Origin: JAFEDN01 sp963712715
Lineage (GTDB): Bacteria; Pseudomonadota; Gammaproteobacteria; Coxiellales; Coxiellaceae
Length of the DNA stretch: 64,000 nucleotides
Reading direction: 5' to 3'
Assembly (NCBI GenBank): GCA_963712715.1
Contig: CAVQJI010000008.1
Span: 124,001-188,000 of the forward strand
The notes beneath the pieces were generated by a model. It was not told where the DNA came from. It did no database searches and saw nothing but the letters and a program-made list of their open reading frames with translations. Numbering within the stretch: position 1 is the first letter of the stretch; each line of letters opens with the position of its first letter. Made by a program: the position numbers and the translations under genes. This document shows positions 10,105 through 18,742 of the stretch, piece by piece.

Positions 10105-10200
10105 TTATTTAAACAAATCTGAATGAGAACCTGTACGGGTTAAATATAAATGTGTTTGAGTGAAATCACGTTCAAACTGGCTGGTAGTCGTGATGATCAT
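10105..10200 (-). pseudogene. Internally deleted RelE/YafQ-type toxin remnant
   Basis: The open frame encodes 31 residues beginning MIITTTSQFERDF and ending in YLTRTGSHSDLFK. The beginning resembles the start, and the ending closely resembles the C-terminus, of RelE/YafQ mRNA interferases (about 90 residues, with the ending RTGSHSDLF). About 55-60 central residues are missing, in frame. The ATG overlaps the antitoxin stop in an ATGA, the normal arrangement for such modules. It is almost certainly inactive as a nuclease. Confidence 0.7.
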
Positions 10201-10418
10201 TCTTTTAATTTATCCAATAAAGCCTTTAGGCTATCGTATTCTTTAAGATTTTTTTTATGTTTAACATCGTCTATGGCCTTTAAAGTTTTCTGATTGGGCA
10301 TTTTTTCAGGTAAAATGCGGGACAAAACGTATTGCTTAATGGTCATACCATGAATAGCGGCAATCGCTTTAATTTGATGATGTTTCTTGTCTGAAACCTC
10401 GATACTTAATCTTTTCAT
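10197..10418 (-). CDS. RelB/RHH-type antitoxin
   Basis: This is a 73-residue protein. Residues 2-40 (KRLSIEVSDKKHHQIKAIAA) fit a short beta strand plus helices of a ribbon-helix-helix DNA-binding fold, followed by a charged helical tail ending LKALLDKLKE that would wrap a toxin. The start at 10418 follows GGAGG by about 8 bases; the in-frame ATG at 10433 lies on the ribosome-binding-site side and is less likely. It overlaps the truncated toxin gene by 4 bases. With the toxin gutted, it may persist as an orphan repressor or by protecting against chromosomal toxins (inference). Confidence 0.75.
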   Translation of the reverse strand: MKRLSIEVSDKKHHQIKAIAAIHGMTIKQYVLSRILPEKMPNQKTLKAIDDVKHKKNLKEYDSLKALLDKLKE

Positions 10419-10437
10419 ATTGAACACCTCCAATTTG

Positions 10438-10466
10438 ATTATAGCACAAATTGTATTTTTTTACAA
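10438..10466 (-). promoter_or_regulatory. Promoter/operator of the antitoxin gene
   Basis: On the minus strand, TTGTAA (10466-10461) is followed after 17 bases by a consensus TATAAT (10443-10438). A small inverted repeat TTGTA / TACAA (10451-10455, 10462-10466) overlaps the -35 box, as expected for autoregulation by the RHH protein. Confidence 0.65.
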
Positions 10467-10533
10467 AATGGAAAAATGTACATTTGTACCATTAAAAGTT
10501 AACGGATGGTTCCACCACAATATTATCCAGGCT

Positions 10534-10641
10534 TCAGGAGCAGCAGAGCAGATTAATGGCCAACGAACTGTCCTGCAAAAATGGAAGGGCAGATGGTTTT
10601 TTTTGACCGGTTGACGGACTGGAATTTTGGGGATGTTGCAT
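10534..10641 (-). pseudogene. Short 5' remnant of the kinase gene family
   Basis: The 35-codon frame begins MQHPQNSSPSTGQKKPSALP and continues FLQDSSL, matching the family N-terminus, then leaves the homology and stops at 10534. Its ribosome-binding site and the 30-base spacer to the upstream unit's stop are the same as in the other units. The antitoxin module follows directly, so the rest of this unit was probably lost when that DNA arrived or by deletion. Confidence 0.75.
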
Positions 10642-10671
10642 CTTTAGATTCTCCTTATCTCAATGTGGGTG

Positions 10672-11482
10672 CTAAAAATTTAGCTGTACTGTGGGCTGCT
10701 TTGCGGATTCTATGGTTTGTTTGATCTGTGATCTGAAATTTACAAACCCCATTTCCGTATCCCCCACATGGCGCGCGACCCTTCCTGTGAACTCAAACGC
10801 CCATAACGCGTTTTTCCACACATACTTTTTTAAATTATCATAACTGGACGAATCACTATCATGCCATTGCTCATCAACCTTCTTTAAATGGAACGCGCGG
10901 ACAAACGGATTCGGGTCCATTTTAACCAGCAACTGATGCCATTCTCCGTAGGTCTTCGGGGCATACTTCGGCACGATAAACACTTCTTTGTAATGTTTCA
11001 GATTATGTTGTTCACATTCACTCCAGGTCATCGGTGTAACTCCACCGATATGTGTCAGCAAGGCATTGACGACATCAGGGCGCATGCCTTAAACCGCCGC
11101 CCCTAACGGCTGCTCGCCTTTGGTGTTCGCCATATCCGGTTTTACGTTTTGTTGAAGTAACGCCTTGACTGCTTTCTCATCGCCTTGTTTACAGGCCGCA
11201 ATGAGTTGATCTTGTAAGGCCAATTCCGCAAGGCTGGCTTTCGGTTTTGGCGGGGGTATGATAGTTTGGGCAATGGTCTGCGATACTGGCGGTGTTGATT
11301 TCGGAGGTTGAACAGGCGATTCGTATTTTAAGTCTTTTTGTTGCTTCAATAATGATGGTTTCAGTGGTATTGACCTCCGACTGCGCTATTTTTATGTCAG
11401 CCGACTGTTTATTTTCCACAGACGCTGGAAAATCGCCGGGCATGGGAGCGGGTTCTTTGGTGGGTTGAAGCTGAACTCTCAT
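10672..11482 (-). pseudogene. Degenerate 3' portion of a kinase-family gene (ankyrin tail)
   Basis: ATG 11482 follows AAGGAG. It encodes about 44 residues unlike the other units (MRVQLQPTKEPAPMPGDFPA), then shifts frame near 11345 into DLKYESPVQPPKST and the ankyrin-like repeat. A stop codon interrupts at about 11087, where the paralogs have Trp (AAVWGM becomes AAV-stop-GM). The homology then continues to the tail ending QPTVQLNF at 10672. The whole kinase and coiled-coil part is missing. It is a decayed unit of the same tandem array. Confidence 0.75.
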
Positions 11483-11668
11483 ATTGTCACTCTCCTTATG
11501 ATTTGATGAGTTTTTTCTGATTGGCTTTATGCCGGGACATCGTATTATTGATTTATTTACCAGGGTTATTCAAGGAGAGATAAACCGGGTTAATAGAATT
11601 ATTTATTCACGCAGACTATGAAACAGTCATCGTAGAGAATAAACATTAACAGAAAGGAGTCTAATATT
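11483..11668. promoter_or_regulatory. Divergent intergenic region
   Basis: This 186-bp AT-rich spacer separates the leftward kinase array from the rightward NACHT genes and must carry outward promoters. Ribosome-binding sites are clear on both sides (AAAGGAG before 11669 and AAGGAG before 11482). No convincing -35/-10 pair or large inverted repeat was picked out. Confidence 0.4.
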
Positions 11669-14600
11669 ATGCAAGAAGATCAGCATCCTCAACAACCCTC
11701 TGTCCCGGAAACAGTTGCCCTCAAAGCCAAGGAAAGCAAAATCCGTGTAGGCGAGAATACACCCAGCCGGTTTGGGGAGACCAAAGAGAATAAAGATTCA
11801 GGGCTGCCGTCAGGGGTCAATTCATTTGAGGGTACCTTGACTTTTTCGCCCGGGTTGATGGCGTCACGCCTATCAAAAAAAATGTTAGCGGTTGAAGATG
11901 AGAAAGAGCACAAAAATCGCTCTCCTGTCTCAGACGCTACTGAACTGCTGCCTGTATTGACGCCCTTAACCACAGAACCCACTCTGGACATTAAAGACAG
12001 CAAAAGCAGACCTTTAGTCGTTGGTGGTGTGAAATTTCCTGCACTGCAGGCGGCGTTAAAATCGCATTACGGCGCAAAAGGCAACCTGAAATTGCCGTTA
12101 TCCGGGAAAGATTTTCCGATTAAAGACGTCAGCTTAACCATCAGCGACAAAAGCGTGCTGGATCAACGCGAAAAAGCCAATGAGGCAAAAGAACGGGAAA
12201 CCCAAGAACCGAAGGAGAAAAAAGGCGGTTCATCATCCAAAGACATGGAAGAGGAAAAAGAAACCAAAGGCAGCCAGAAAGGCAAGCGCAAAGAAGACGC
12301 CTTCTGGTCATCCCGTTTTCGCCTGGAAGAAGAATGGCATCGGATCGATAAACCGATTGCGGTGAAAGATGTTTTTAGCATAGCACACAGCAGCGCACCG
12401 ATCCGGCGCATCCTGGTGGAAGGCCGCGCCGGTGTCGGCAAGACCACGTTCAGCCAATATGTGGTTTACCAATGGATGCAGCAAGACCTGTTTGCCGGTC
12501 AGTTTGATTACGTGTTCTGGCTGCCGTTGCGCCAGTGCTTGTCGGGCGGCAGCAGTCGCCCCAGTAGCGACAATATGGAAACCCATGTGGCGACATTCGT
12601 TTATCAACAGCAGATCCCGGAGAGTCAATACGCCTATATTCACCGGCGAGAGATTGAAACGGTACTCAGCGCCGGAGAAAACAATCGCACGTTGTTGATT
12701 CTCGACGGCTTTGATGAGGTGGCCGGGCAGTTGGCCGATCCTCAACAGCCGTTCTATGTCATTCTGGATGAATTACTGAGATTTCCCAACCTGATCATTA
12801 CCGCGCGCGATTACCAGACCCCGCCGCCGCAGTATGCGTTTGACCGCCGTTTGGTGAATGTGGGCTTTACCGATGTGCAGATCAGCACCTATATCCAAAG
12901 CTATTGTGCTTTTTCAATAACACCCACGGCCATCCTGGGCAAAAAAAAGAAAAAAGAAGAGAAATATGAAACCGACACGCCTGAAACGAAATCCAAACTA
13001 TCGAGAACAAGCGCTGCTGAACAGGCCAGGCAGTTAGAGGCTGCCCTGAGAGAAAATCCACGCTTTTGGGGTTTAGCACATATTCCGCTCAATCTGGCGT
13101 TGATTTGTGAGAGCTGGCCCTCTGGAAACGTAGACAACCTTACCCTTGGGAACGCGGACGGCCTGTCCGCAAAAAATCCAAGTGAACTGCCTGTGCCTCA
13201 GAACGTAAGCGATTCAGTCATAAAGAGTCTGCCGGCGAAAACGAAGGACAGCAAAACCCTCTCCACCACTACAAAGCCTGCGGAACTCAACGTAACAACG
13301 CTGTACCAGAATGTATTGCTCTGTTTTCTCAAACGCGATGTGCAGAAACACGCGCCATCCTCAACCCCGCTGACCTGGGAAGCATTAAGCGAATCCTATG
13401 CCCTGGAACTGCTCAGCCTGGGTGCAGTTGCCTGGCAGGGCATGCAGGCACAGCAGCAGATCTTAAATCCTGGCATCCTCGACGAAGCTTTAAAGCAAGT
13501 GTCAACCGATTATCCTGACATCGACAAAGTCGAGTTAACGCGGGTATTTACCCAGACATTCAGCCTGGGTTTTATGCGCCATGACAGTGGGGAAGAAACC
13601 ACCCCTTGGTTGCAGCGGCATTATTACTTTATTCACTTAACTTTCCAGGAATACTTTGCCGCCCATTACGTGTTACAGACTTTGCAAGGACGGCGGGGAG
13701 AGGATGCCTGCCGGAAAATGCAGGACTGGCTGGCGCAGCATAAATACGAACCGCGCAATGCCGTATTGCTCAGCTTTCTGGCGGGATTGACCACACAACC
13801 CAGCTACGATCAGGCGCTACAGGTATTCTGGCATACCCTGCTGTCACCACCCCACGATGTAGTAGGCGCGCAGCACCTGCAGTTAATGGTGCGCTGCTTG
13901 ACGGAAGCCCGCTTGGATCGCCGTATTTCGGGGCGTGAATCTATATTGGCAGAACTGCGTCAATGGGTGGACGCGATGGTTTTGCAACCGTTGCGTGTAC
14001 CAGATGAAGATTTACGCATTGCACTCCCCTGGTTGGAGGAATTATTACAACAGGAGCCGAAATTATTGCACTTTTGCGGTTGGACGTTGCCCAAAGCTTG
14101 GGTCAAGGCCGCGGGCGATCAAGATTGGGATGTCCGACAGGCGGCGATACAGGCGTTAGGCGGTTTGAGAGCAAGTTTAGCTTCCCAACCGGAAGCGTTA
14201 GCGGCGGTGCTGAAGGCCGCGGGCGATCAAGGTGGGAATGTCCGGCAGGCGGCGATACAGGTGTTAGGCGGCATGCAAGCAGGTTTAGCCTCTCAACCGG
14301 AGGGGTTGGCAGTGGTGCTGAAAGCGACTGATGATTCATATGGAAGAGAATTGGTTAGAATGCTTATCCGGCAGGCGGCGATACAGGCGTTAGGCGGTAT
14401 GCAAGCGAGTTTAGCCTCCCAGCCAGAAGCGTTATTAGCGGTATTGAAGGCCGCGAATGATCAAAATAGGGATGTCCGGCAGGCGGCGATACAGGCGTTA
14501 GGCGGCATGCAAGCGAGTTTAGCCTCCCAGCCGGAAACGTTATTTGCGGTGCTGAAGGCCGCGGACGATCAAGATTGGCAAGTTCGGCAGGCGGCGATAG

Positions 14601-17600
14601 AGGCGTTAGGTGGATTGGGCGTGAGTTTAGCCCTACAATCTACGGCGTTGGCGGCAGTGCTGAAGGCCACGAACGGTCCAAATGAGTATGTCCGGTGGGC
14701 GGCAATACGGGCGTTAGGCGGCTTAGGCGCGAATTTAACCTTACAACCTGCGGCGTTGGCGGCAGTGCTGATGGCCGCCACGGGCGATCAATATAGGGAC
14801 GTCCGGCGAGCGGGGATAGAGGCGCTAGGCGGCATGCAAGCGAGTTTAGCCTCCCACCCGAAGGCGTTAGAAATGGTGCTGAAGGCTGCTGGCGATAAAA
14901 ATGAGTATGTCCGGCAGACGGCGATACAAGCGTTAGGCGGATTGGGCGAGAATTTAGCCTCCCATCCTGAGGCATTGGCGATGGCACTGAAGGCCGCGGA
15001 TAAAAATGAGGATGTCCGGCAGGTGGCGAGGAAGGCGTTAGGCACCCTGGGCGCGAGTTTAGCCTTCCAACCGGAGGCGTTCGTAGCAGTGCTGAAGGCT
15101 GCGGACGATAAAAATGAGTATGTTCGGTGGAGGGCAATATGGACGTTAGGCGGCTTAGGCGCGAATTTAGCCTTACAACCTGCGGCGTTGGTGGCAGTGC
15201 TGAAGGCCACAGGCGATCAAGATAGGGATGTTCGGCAGGCGGCGATGCAGGCGTTAGGCGGCATGCAAGCAAGTTTAGCCTCTCAGCCGGAAACGTTATT
15301 GGCGGTGCTGAAGGCCGCGGACGATCAAGATTGGCAGGTTCGGCGGGCGGCGATAGAGGCGTTAGGTGGATTGGGCGCGAGTTTAGCCCTACAACCTACG
15401 GCGTTGATGGCGGTAGTTAAGGCTGCGGACGATTGGAAGAAGTATGTTGTCCGGCAGGCGGCAATACAAGCGTTAAGCGGCTTGGGCGCGAGTTTAGGCT
15501 TTCAGCCAGAAGCGTTGGCAGCGGTAGTTAAGGCCGCGAGCGATGAAAATGAGAATGTCCAAGAGGCGGCGATACAAGCGTTAGGCGGCTTGGGTGCGAG
15601 TTTAGCCTCCCACCCGGAAGCGTTGGCGGCGATAGTTAAGGCCACAGGCGATCAAGATAAGGATAATATCCGGCAGGCGGCGATAGAAGTATTCAAAAAC
15701 CTGGGTTTAGCCACTTTAACCCCATGCTATCTTACTGCGGAAACCCAACGACAACAGCAAGGATTTTTCAATCGACAAGAAAATCCTTGGCAGCCTGTTT
15801 TACTCCAACTCATTCAGCAAACCTGGCCGGTGCTGGCGTTTGACGGCAAAGCACTGATGATCGTGAGCGGCAGCCAGAGTGAACGCTTGCCTTTATCCTC
15901 TGCGGAAGCGATCCATCCGTTCATCAGTGCCATTAAAAAAACCTGGAAAAGTCACGGATTTCCACCAGTATCCTTCCATGCCTGTATTGGTCAAAAAAAG
16001 CGTTATGCCCTCCAGCCAGTCCATTTTAAAGTCACGCTTAAATTATCGTTAGACGCTGGCCGACAACGACGCGCCACCTTCACCGCCAGCTCAACCAAGG
16101 GTGGAACTGAACTGGAGCGACTGGATTCAACCAACAGGATTACCTTGGATTTTACGGCGGCTTACCCTGATCTGACCTTTATAGAGCCGCCTTTGGGCCG
16201 GGGCGCTTTTGGCGCGGTGTACCAGGGGTTCTACCGATTAGATGAGGTGGCGATCAAGCGCTTTTTGCTGGATGATTTTTCCTTAGAACGACAACAGGAG
16301 ATTCGTAACGAAGCTTCCATCATGGCCTGCGTGCAATCCGATTATGTGGTGCGTCTGCGCGGCATCTGCCTGGAAGCGCCGCATTACTGCGTGCTGATGG
16401 AATATCTGACCAACGGTGATTTATACGGGTTATTACATCCCAAAAGTGAATCCTTATCTTCACCTAACGGGTTGTCATTAGCCCAACGTTATCGCCTGGC
16501 GGCGGATGTGGCCATCGGGCTGTATCATTTACACGAAAAGGGCATTTTGCACCGTGACTTAAAAAGCTTGAATGTCTTGTTGCAGGAACGCAGCGGGATA
16601 TTACGCGCCAAGCTCAGCGACTTTGGCCTGTCCATCTTAAAGCGCTCGTTGTGGCATGGGGAGGGTGTGGTCGGTTCTTTACCCTGGTTGGCTCCTGAAA
16701 TCGTGATGGGTACGGGCGAATACAGCAAGGCTGCGGATGTGTATAGCTTAGGGATGGTGTTGTATGAACTGGCCACGGGAAAAGTGCCTTATTTTAGCTT
16801 ACCGGGCAAGCCGGAAAAGCCGGGTGCTGCGCAGATTAAACAATGGATGACCGACGGTGAACGACCGTGGAAACATCTACCCAAAGATTGCCCAGCCGAA
16901 TTAGCCCAATTGATTCGCGACTGCTGTGCGGAAAATCCTAAAGACCGTCCGGCCGCCAATGTGGTCGCGCAGCGGTTGAAAAACTTATACGACGCGGCTA
17001 AACAGCTGGCGCTAAAAGACCCATCCTTATTCACGCCCACTGCTTCTACCCAGCCCAAAGAAGATACGCAGGATGCCAAGGAGGACAAAAACAAACAGAA
17101 CACGGGTAGCCAAGGTTCACAGGAGTCGGCCACTCAACCGACCGTATTACCACTGGACAGCGGGTTATCCCAAGAAATGTTAGGCAGTTTATTGGAAGTG
17201 AAAAGCATCAACCCGGATACAACGGAGCAGTACCCGGAACTGATCCAACAAGCCGTTGCTCACCGAGACTTCCAGGGACGTAGTTTTCTCCATCAGGCAG
17301 CAGCAGAAAACAATATCAAGCTGGCGCAAGTTTTATTGGCGCGCGGCGCACGCATTGATCTGCCAAATAAAAAAGGCGTCACGCCATTAGATATTGCCTT
17401 AAATTTGGGTCAATCGGGCGAACCGTTGGTGGCGTTATTGTTGCAGGCGCATAAGCCCTCTTCCACATCCACCACTCAATTATCGGAATATGCCCGCTTG
17501 CTACAGGCGACGATTCAATGGGGGTTGCGGGGTGCGGAACAGGAAATGCTGCGCCAGTCGGTGGCGGAAACTAAAGAATCCAAATCGGGTAAGGCGGAGA

Positions 17601-18721
17601 AATTAGCCGCTTACGCCGCTGCATGGGGTTATGCCTGTCAGAATATGGAAAAAGATGGCAACTGCTTTTATCACACCATCAGCCATCAATTGCGGCAGCA
17701 ATTAGGGATGGATATTCCCTACGATCAACTGCGCGCCATCGCCACCGGGCATGTATTGGATAACCTGGCGCTTTACAGCGGCAGTGTTGATCAAAGCATG
17801 CATACGTTTATCGACAAAATGAGTCAGGACGCACAATGGGCGGATGAAATTCATTTGCGCGCCCTATCCCGCGCCTTAAACCTCACCTTAGTCATCGTGC
17901 GTAGTGATCAAACCGTTAATGTGCTGCGTCCTGAAAAACCCAATGCCATCATACATCTAGGCTATGAAGTGGGCATGCATTACCAATCGCTCACCGTACA
18001 AACACCTGCCTCGTGCGCAAAATTGCAAAAGGAACGGGTGGATAATGCTGAAATTGACGCCGGGTTCAGCGGCGGTTTGTCATTGGAAGCATTGAAAAAA
18101 TTAGCTCAGTCAAAACCGGTTTCTTCCTTCAGCGATGTGAAAAAAACGCCGTCCATTTCCCTATCCAAAACAGAGACGTTACCGCAAGGCACAGATCAAG
18201 AAGACAAAAAGCAACAGCCATCGCCATCCATGGCATCGCCGTCTTACAGTCCACGTTTATTTTCTCCTGCACCGGTTTCATCCGCACAAGCGCAAAAGCT
18301 ACCCACTTTCAAACAGAAGCTACAGCAACTGTGTGATAGTGGTTATACCTTTCGCATCAAACGGACACAGGTGGATCAGTTAGTGTTGCGATTCACTGCC
18401 GTGGATAAGGCTGAAACAAAAGAAATCCGCAAAGAACTGGTTACTCTTTCCTGCTTATTGCAGAAGTTAATTTCTGATGCTGATATTTTCCTGGAGCAGT
18501 ACAAAATAGACTGGCAACAATGGACATTAACCCTTCAGGCAGAACCGCCCCAACTCGATCAGATAGCTAATTTAATGCATAGCGCCAGTGTAGCGTATCT
18601 GTCGCCATCAGATGCTAAAACAGGCATGGGATTTTTCCAGTCGCCGAGCACGGAGAGAAGTTCACCCCGCCCATCGACCAACAACAATGAGCCGTTGGCA
18701 GTGGGTTGTGGGATACAATAA
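11669..18721 (+). CDS. Giant NACHT-HEAT-kinase-ankyrin-OTU protein
   Basis: This is a 2350-residue multidomain protein. Order: a low-complexity N-terminus; a NACHT-type STAND NTPase with Walker A GRAGVGKTT (252-260) and Walker B LLILDGFDE (342-350); about 15 HEAT-like repeats of 36 residues (about 809-1350); a complete kinase domain with GRGAFG (1510-1515), VAIK lysine 1530, HRD aspartate 1630, DFG 1651-1653 and APE 1675-1677; an ankyrin segment (about 1866-1915); an OTU cysteine-protease domain with D1996-G-N-C1999 and candidate catalytic H2104; and a conserved C-terminal domain. Family knowledge: NACHT-HEAT proteins sense ligands and oligomerise, while OTU enzymes remove ubiquitin. No signal peptide was seen. 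It is either a secreted effector or a cytosolic sensor. The start follows AAAGGAG. Confidence 0.9.
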   Translation: MQEDQHPQQPSVPETVALKAKESKIRVGENTPSRFGETKENKDSGLPSGVNSFEGTLTFSPGLMASRLSKKMLAVEDEKEHKNRSPVSDATELLPVLTPLTTEPTLDIKDSKSRPLVVGGVKFPALQAALKSHYGAKGNLKLPLSGKDFPIKDVSLTISDKSVLDQREKANEAKERETQEPKEKKGGSSSKDMEEEKETKGSQKGKRKEDAFWSSRFRLEEEWHRIDKPIAVKDVFSIAHSSAPIRRILVEGRAGVGKTTFSQYVVYQWMQQDLFAGQFDYVFWLPLRQCLSGGSSRPSSDNMETHVATFVYQQQIPESQYAYIHRREIETVLSAGENNRTLLILDGFDEVAGQLADPQQPFYVILDELLRFPNLIITARDYQTPPPQYAFDRRLVNVGFTDVQISTYIQSYCAFSITPTAILGKKKKKEEKYETDTPETKSKLSRTSAAEQARQLEAALRENPRFWGLAHIPLNLALICESWPSGNVDNLTLGNADGLSAKNPSELPVPQNVSDSVIKSLPAKTKDSKTLSTTTKPAELNVTTLYQNVLLCFLKRDVQKHAPSSTPLTWEALSESYALELLSLGAVAWQGMQAQQQILNPGILDEALKQVSTDYPDIDKVELTRVFTQTFSLGFMRHDSGEETTPWLQRHYYFIHLTFQEYFAAHYVLQTLQGRRGEDACRKMQDWLAQHKYEPRNAVLLSFLAGLTTQPSYDQALQVFWHTLLSPPHDVVGAQHLQLMVRCLTEARLDRRISGRESILAELRQWVDAMVLQPLRVPDEDLRIALPWLEELLQQEPKLLHFCGWTLPKAWVKAAGDQDWDVRQAAIQALGGLRASLASQPEALAAVLKAAGDQGGNVRQAAIQVLGGMQAGLASQPEGLAVVLKATDDSYGRELVRMLIRQAAIQALGGMQASLASQPEALLAVLKAANDQNRDVRQAAIQALGGMQASLASQPETLFAVLKAADDQDWQVRQAAIEALGGLGVSLALQSTALAAVLKATNGPNEYVRWAAIRALGGLGANLTLQPAALAAVLMAATGDQYRDVRRAGIEALGGMQASLASHPKALEMVLKAAGDKNEYVRQTAIQALGGLGENLASHPEALAMALKAADKNEDVRQVARKALGTLGASLAFQPEAFVAVLKAADDKNEYVRWRAIWTLGGLGANLALQPAALVAVLKATGDQDRDVRQAAMQALGGMQASLASQPETLLAVLKAADDQDWQVRRAAIEALGGLGASLALQPTALMAVVKAADDWKKYVVRQAAIQALSGLGASLGFQPEALAAVVKAASDENENVQEAAIQALGGLGASLASHPEALAAIVKATGDQDKDNIRQAAIEVFKNLGLATLTPCYLTAETQRQQQGFFNRQENPWQPVLLQLIQQTWPVLAFDGKALMIVSGSQSERLPLSSAEAIHPFISAIKKTWKSHGFPPVSFHACIGQKKRYALQPVHFKVTLKLSLDAGRQRRATFTASSTKGGTELERLDSTNRITLDFTAAYPDLTFIEPPLGRGAFGAVYQGFYRLDEVAIKRFLLDDFSLERQQEIRNEASIMACVQSDYVVRLRGICLEAPHYCVLMEYLTNGDLYGLLHPKSESLSSPNGLSLAQRYRLAADVAIGLYHLHEKGILHRDLKSLNVLLQERSGILRAKLSDFGLSILKRSLWHGEGVVGSLPWLAPEIVMGTGEYSKAADVYSLGMVLYELATGKVPYFSLPGKPEKPGAAQIKQWMTDGERPWKHLPKDCPAELAQLIRDCCAENPKDRPAANVVAQRLKNLYDAAKQLALKDPSLFTPTASTQPKEDTQDAKEDKNKQNTGSQGSQESATQPTVLPLDSGLSQEMLGSLLEVKSINPDTTEQYPELIQQAVAHRDFQGRSFLHQAAAENNIKLAQVLLARGARIDLPNKKGVTPLDIALNLGQSGEPLVALLLQAHKPSSTSTTQLSEYARLLQATIQWGLRGAEQEMLRQSVAETKESKSGKAEKLAAYAAAWGYACQNMEKDGNCFYHTISHQLRQQLGMDIPYDQLRAIATGHVLDNLALYSGSVDQSMHTFIDKMSQDAQWADEIHLRALSRALNLTLVIVRSDQTVNVLRPEKPNAIIHLGYEVGMHYQSLTVQTPASCAKLQKERVDNAEIDAGFSGGLSLEALKKLAQSKPVSSFSDVKKTPSISLSKTETLPQGTDQEDKKQQPSPSMASPSYSPRLFSPAPVSSAQAQKLPTFKQKLQQLCDSGYTFRIKRTQVDQLVLRFTAVDKAETKEIRKELVTLSCLLQKLISDADIFLEQYKIDWQQWTLTLQAEPPQLDQIANLMHSASVAYLSPSDAKTGMGFFQSPSTERSSPRPSTNNNEPLAVGCGIQ
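14095..15700 (+). repeat. 108-bp tandem repeats encoding HEAT units (copy 1)
   Basis: About 15 units of 36 codons share the core VRQAAIQALGGLGASLA and QPEALAAVLKA. The units are similar at DNA level too (for example GCGGCGATACAGGCGTTAGG recurs), which shows recent duplication or gene conversion within the gene. One unit near 14330-14375 carries a 5-6 codon insertion. Confidence 0.9.
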
Positions 18722-18742
18722 AAGAAGAAAGGAGTTTAGCTT

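Noticed and set aside
14103..15272. Long leftward open frames (70-210 residues) across the HEAT array
   Set aside because: They mirror the 108-bp repeats, which keep the antisense frame open by periodicity; residues are repetitive and proline-rich without any domain.
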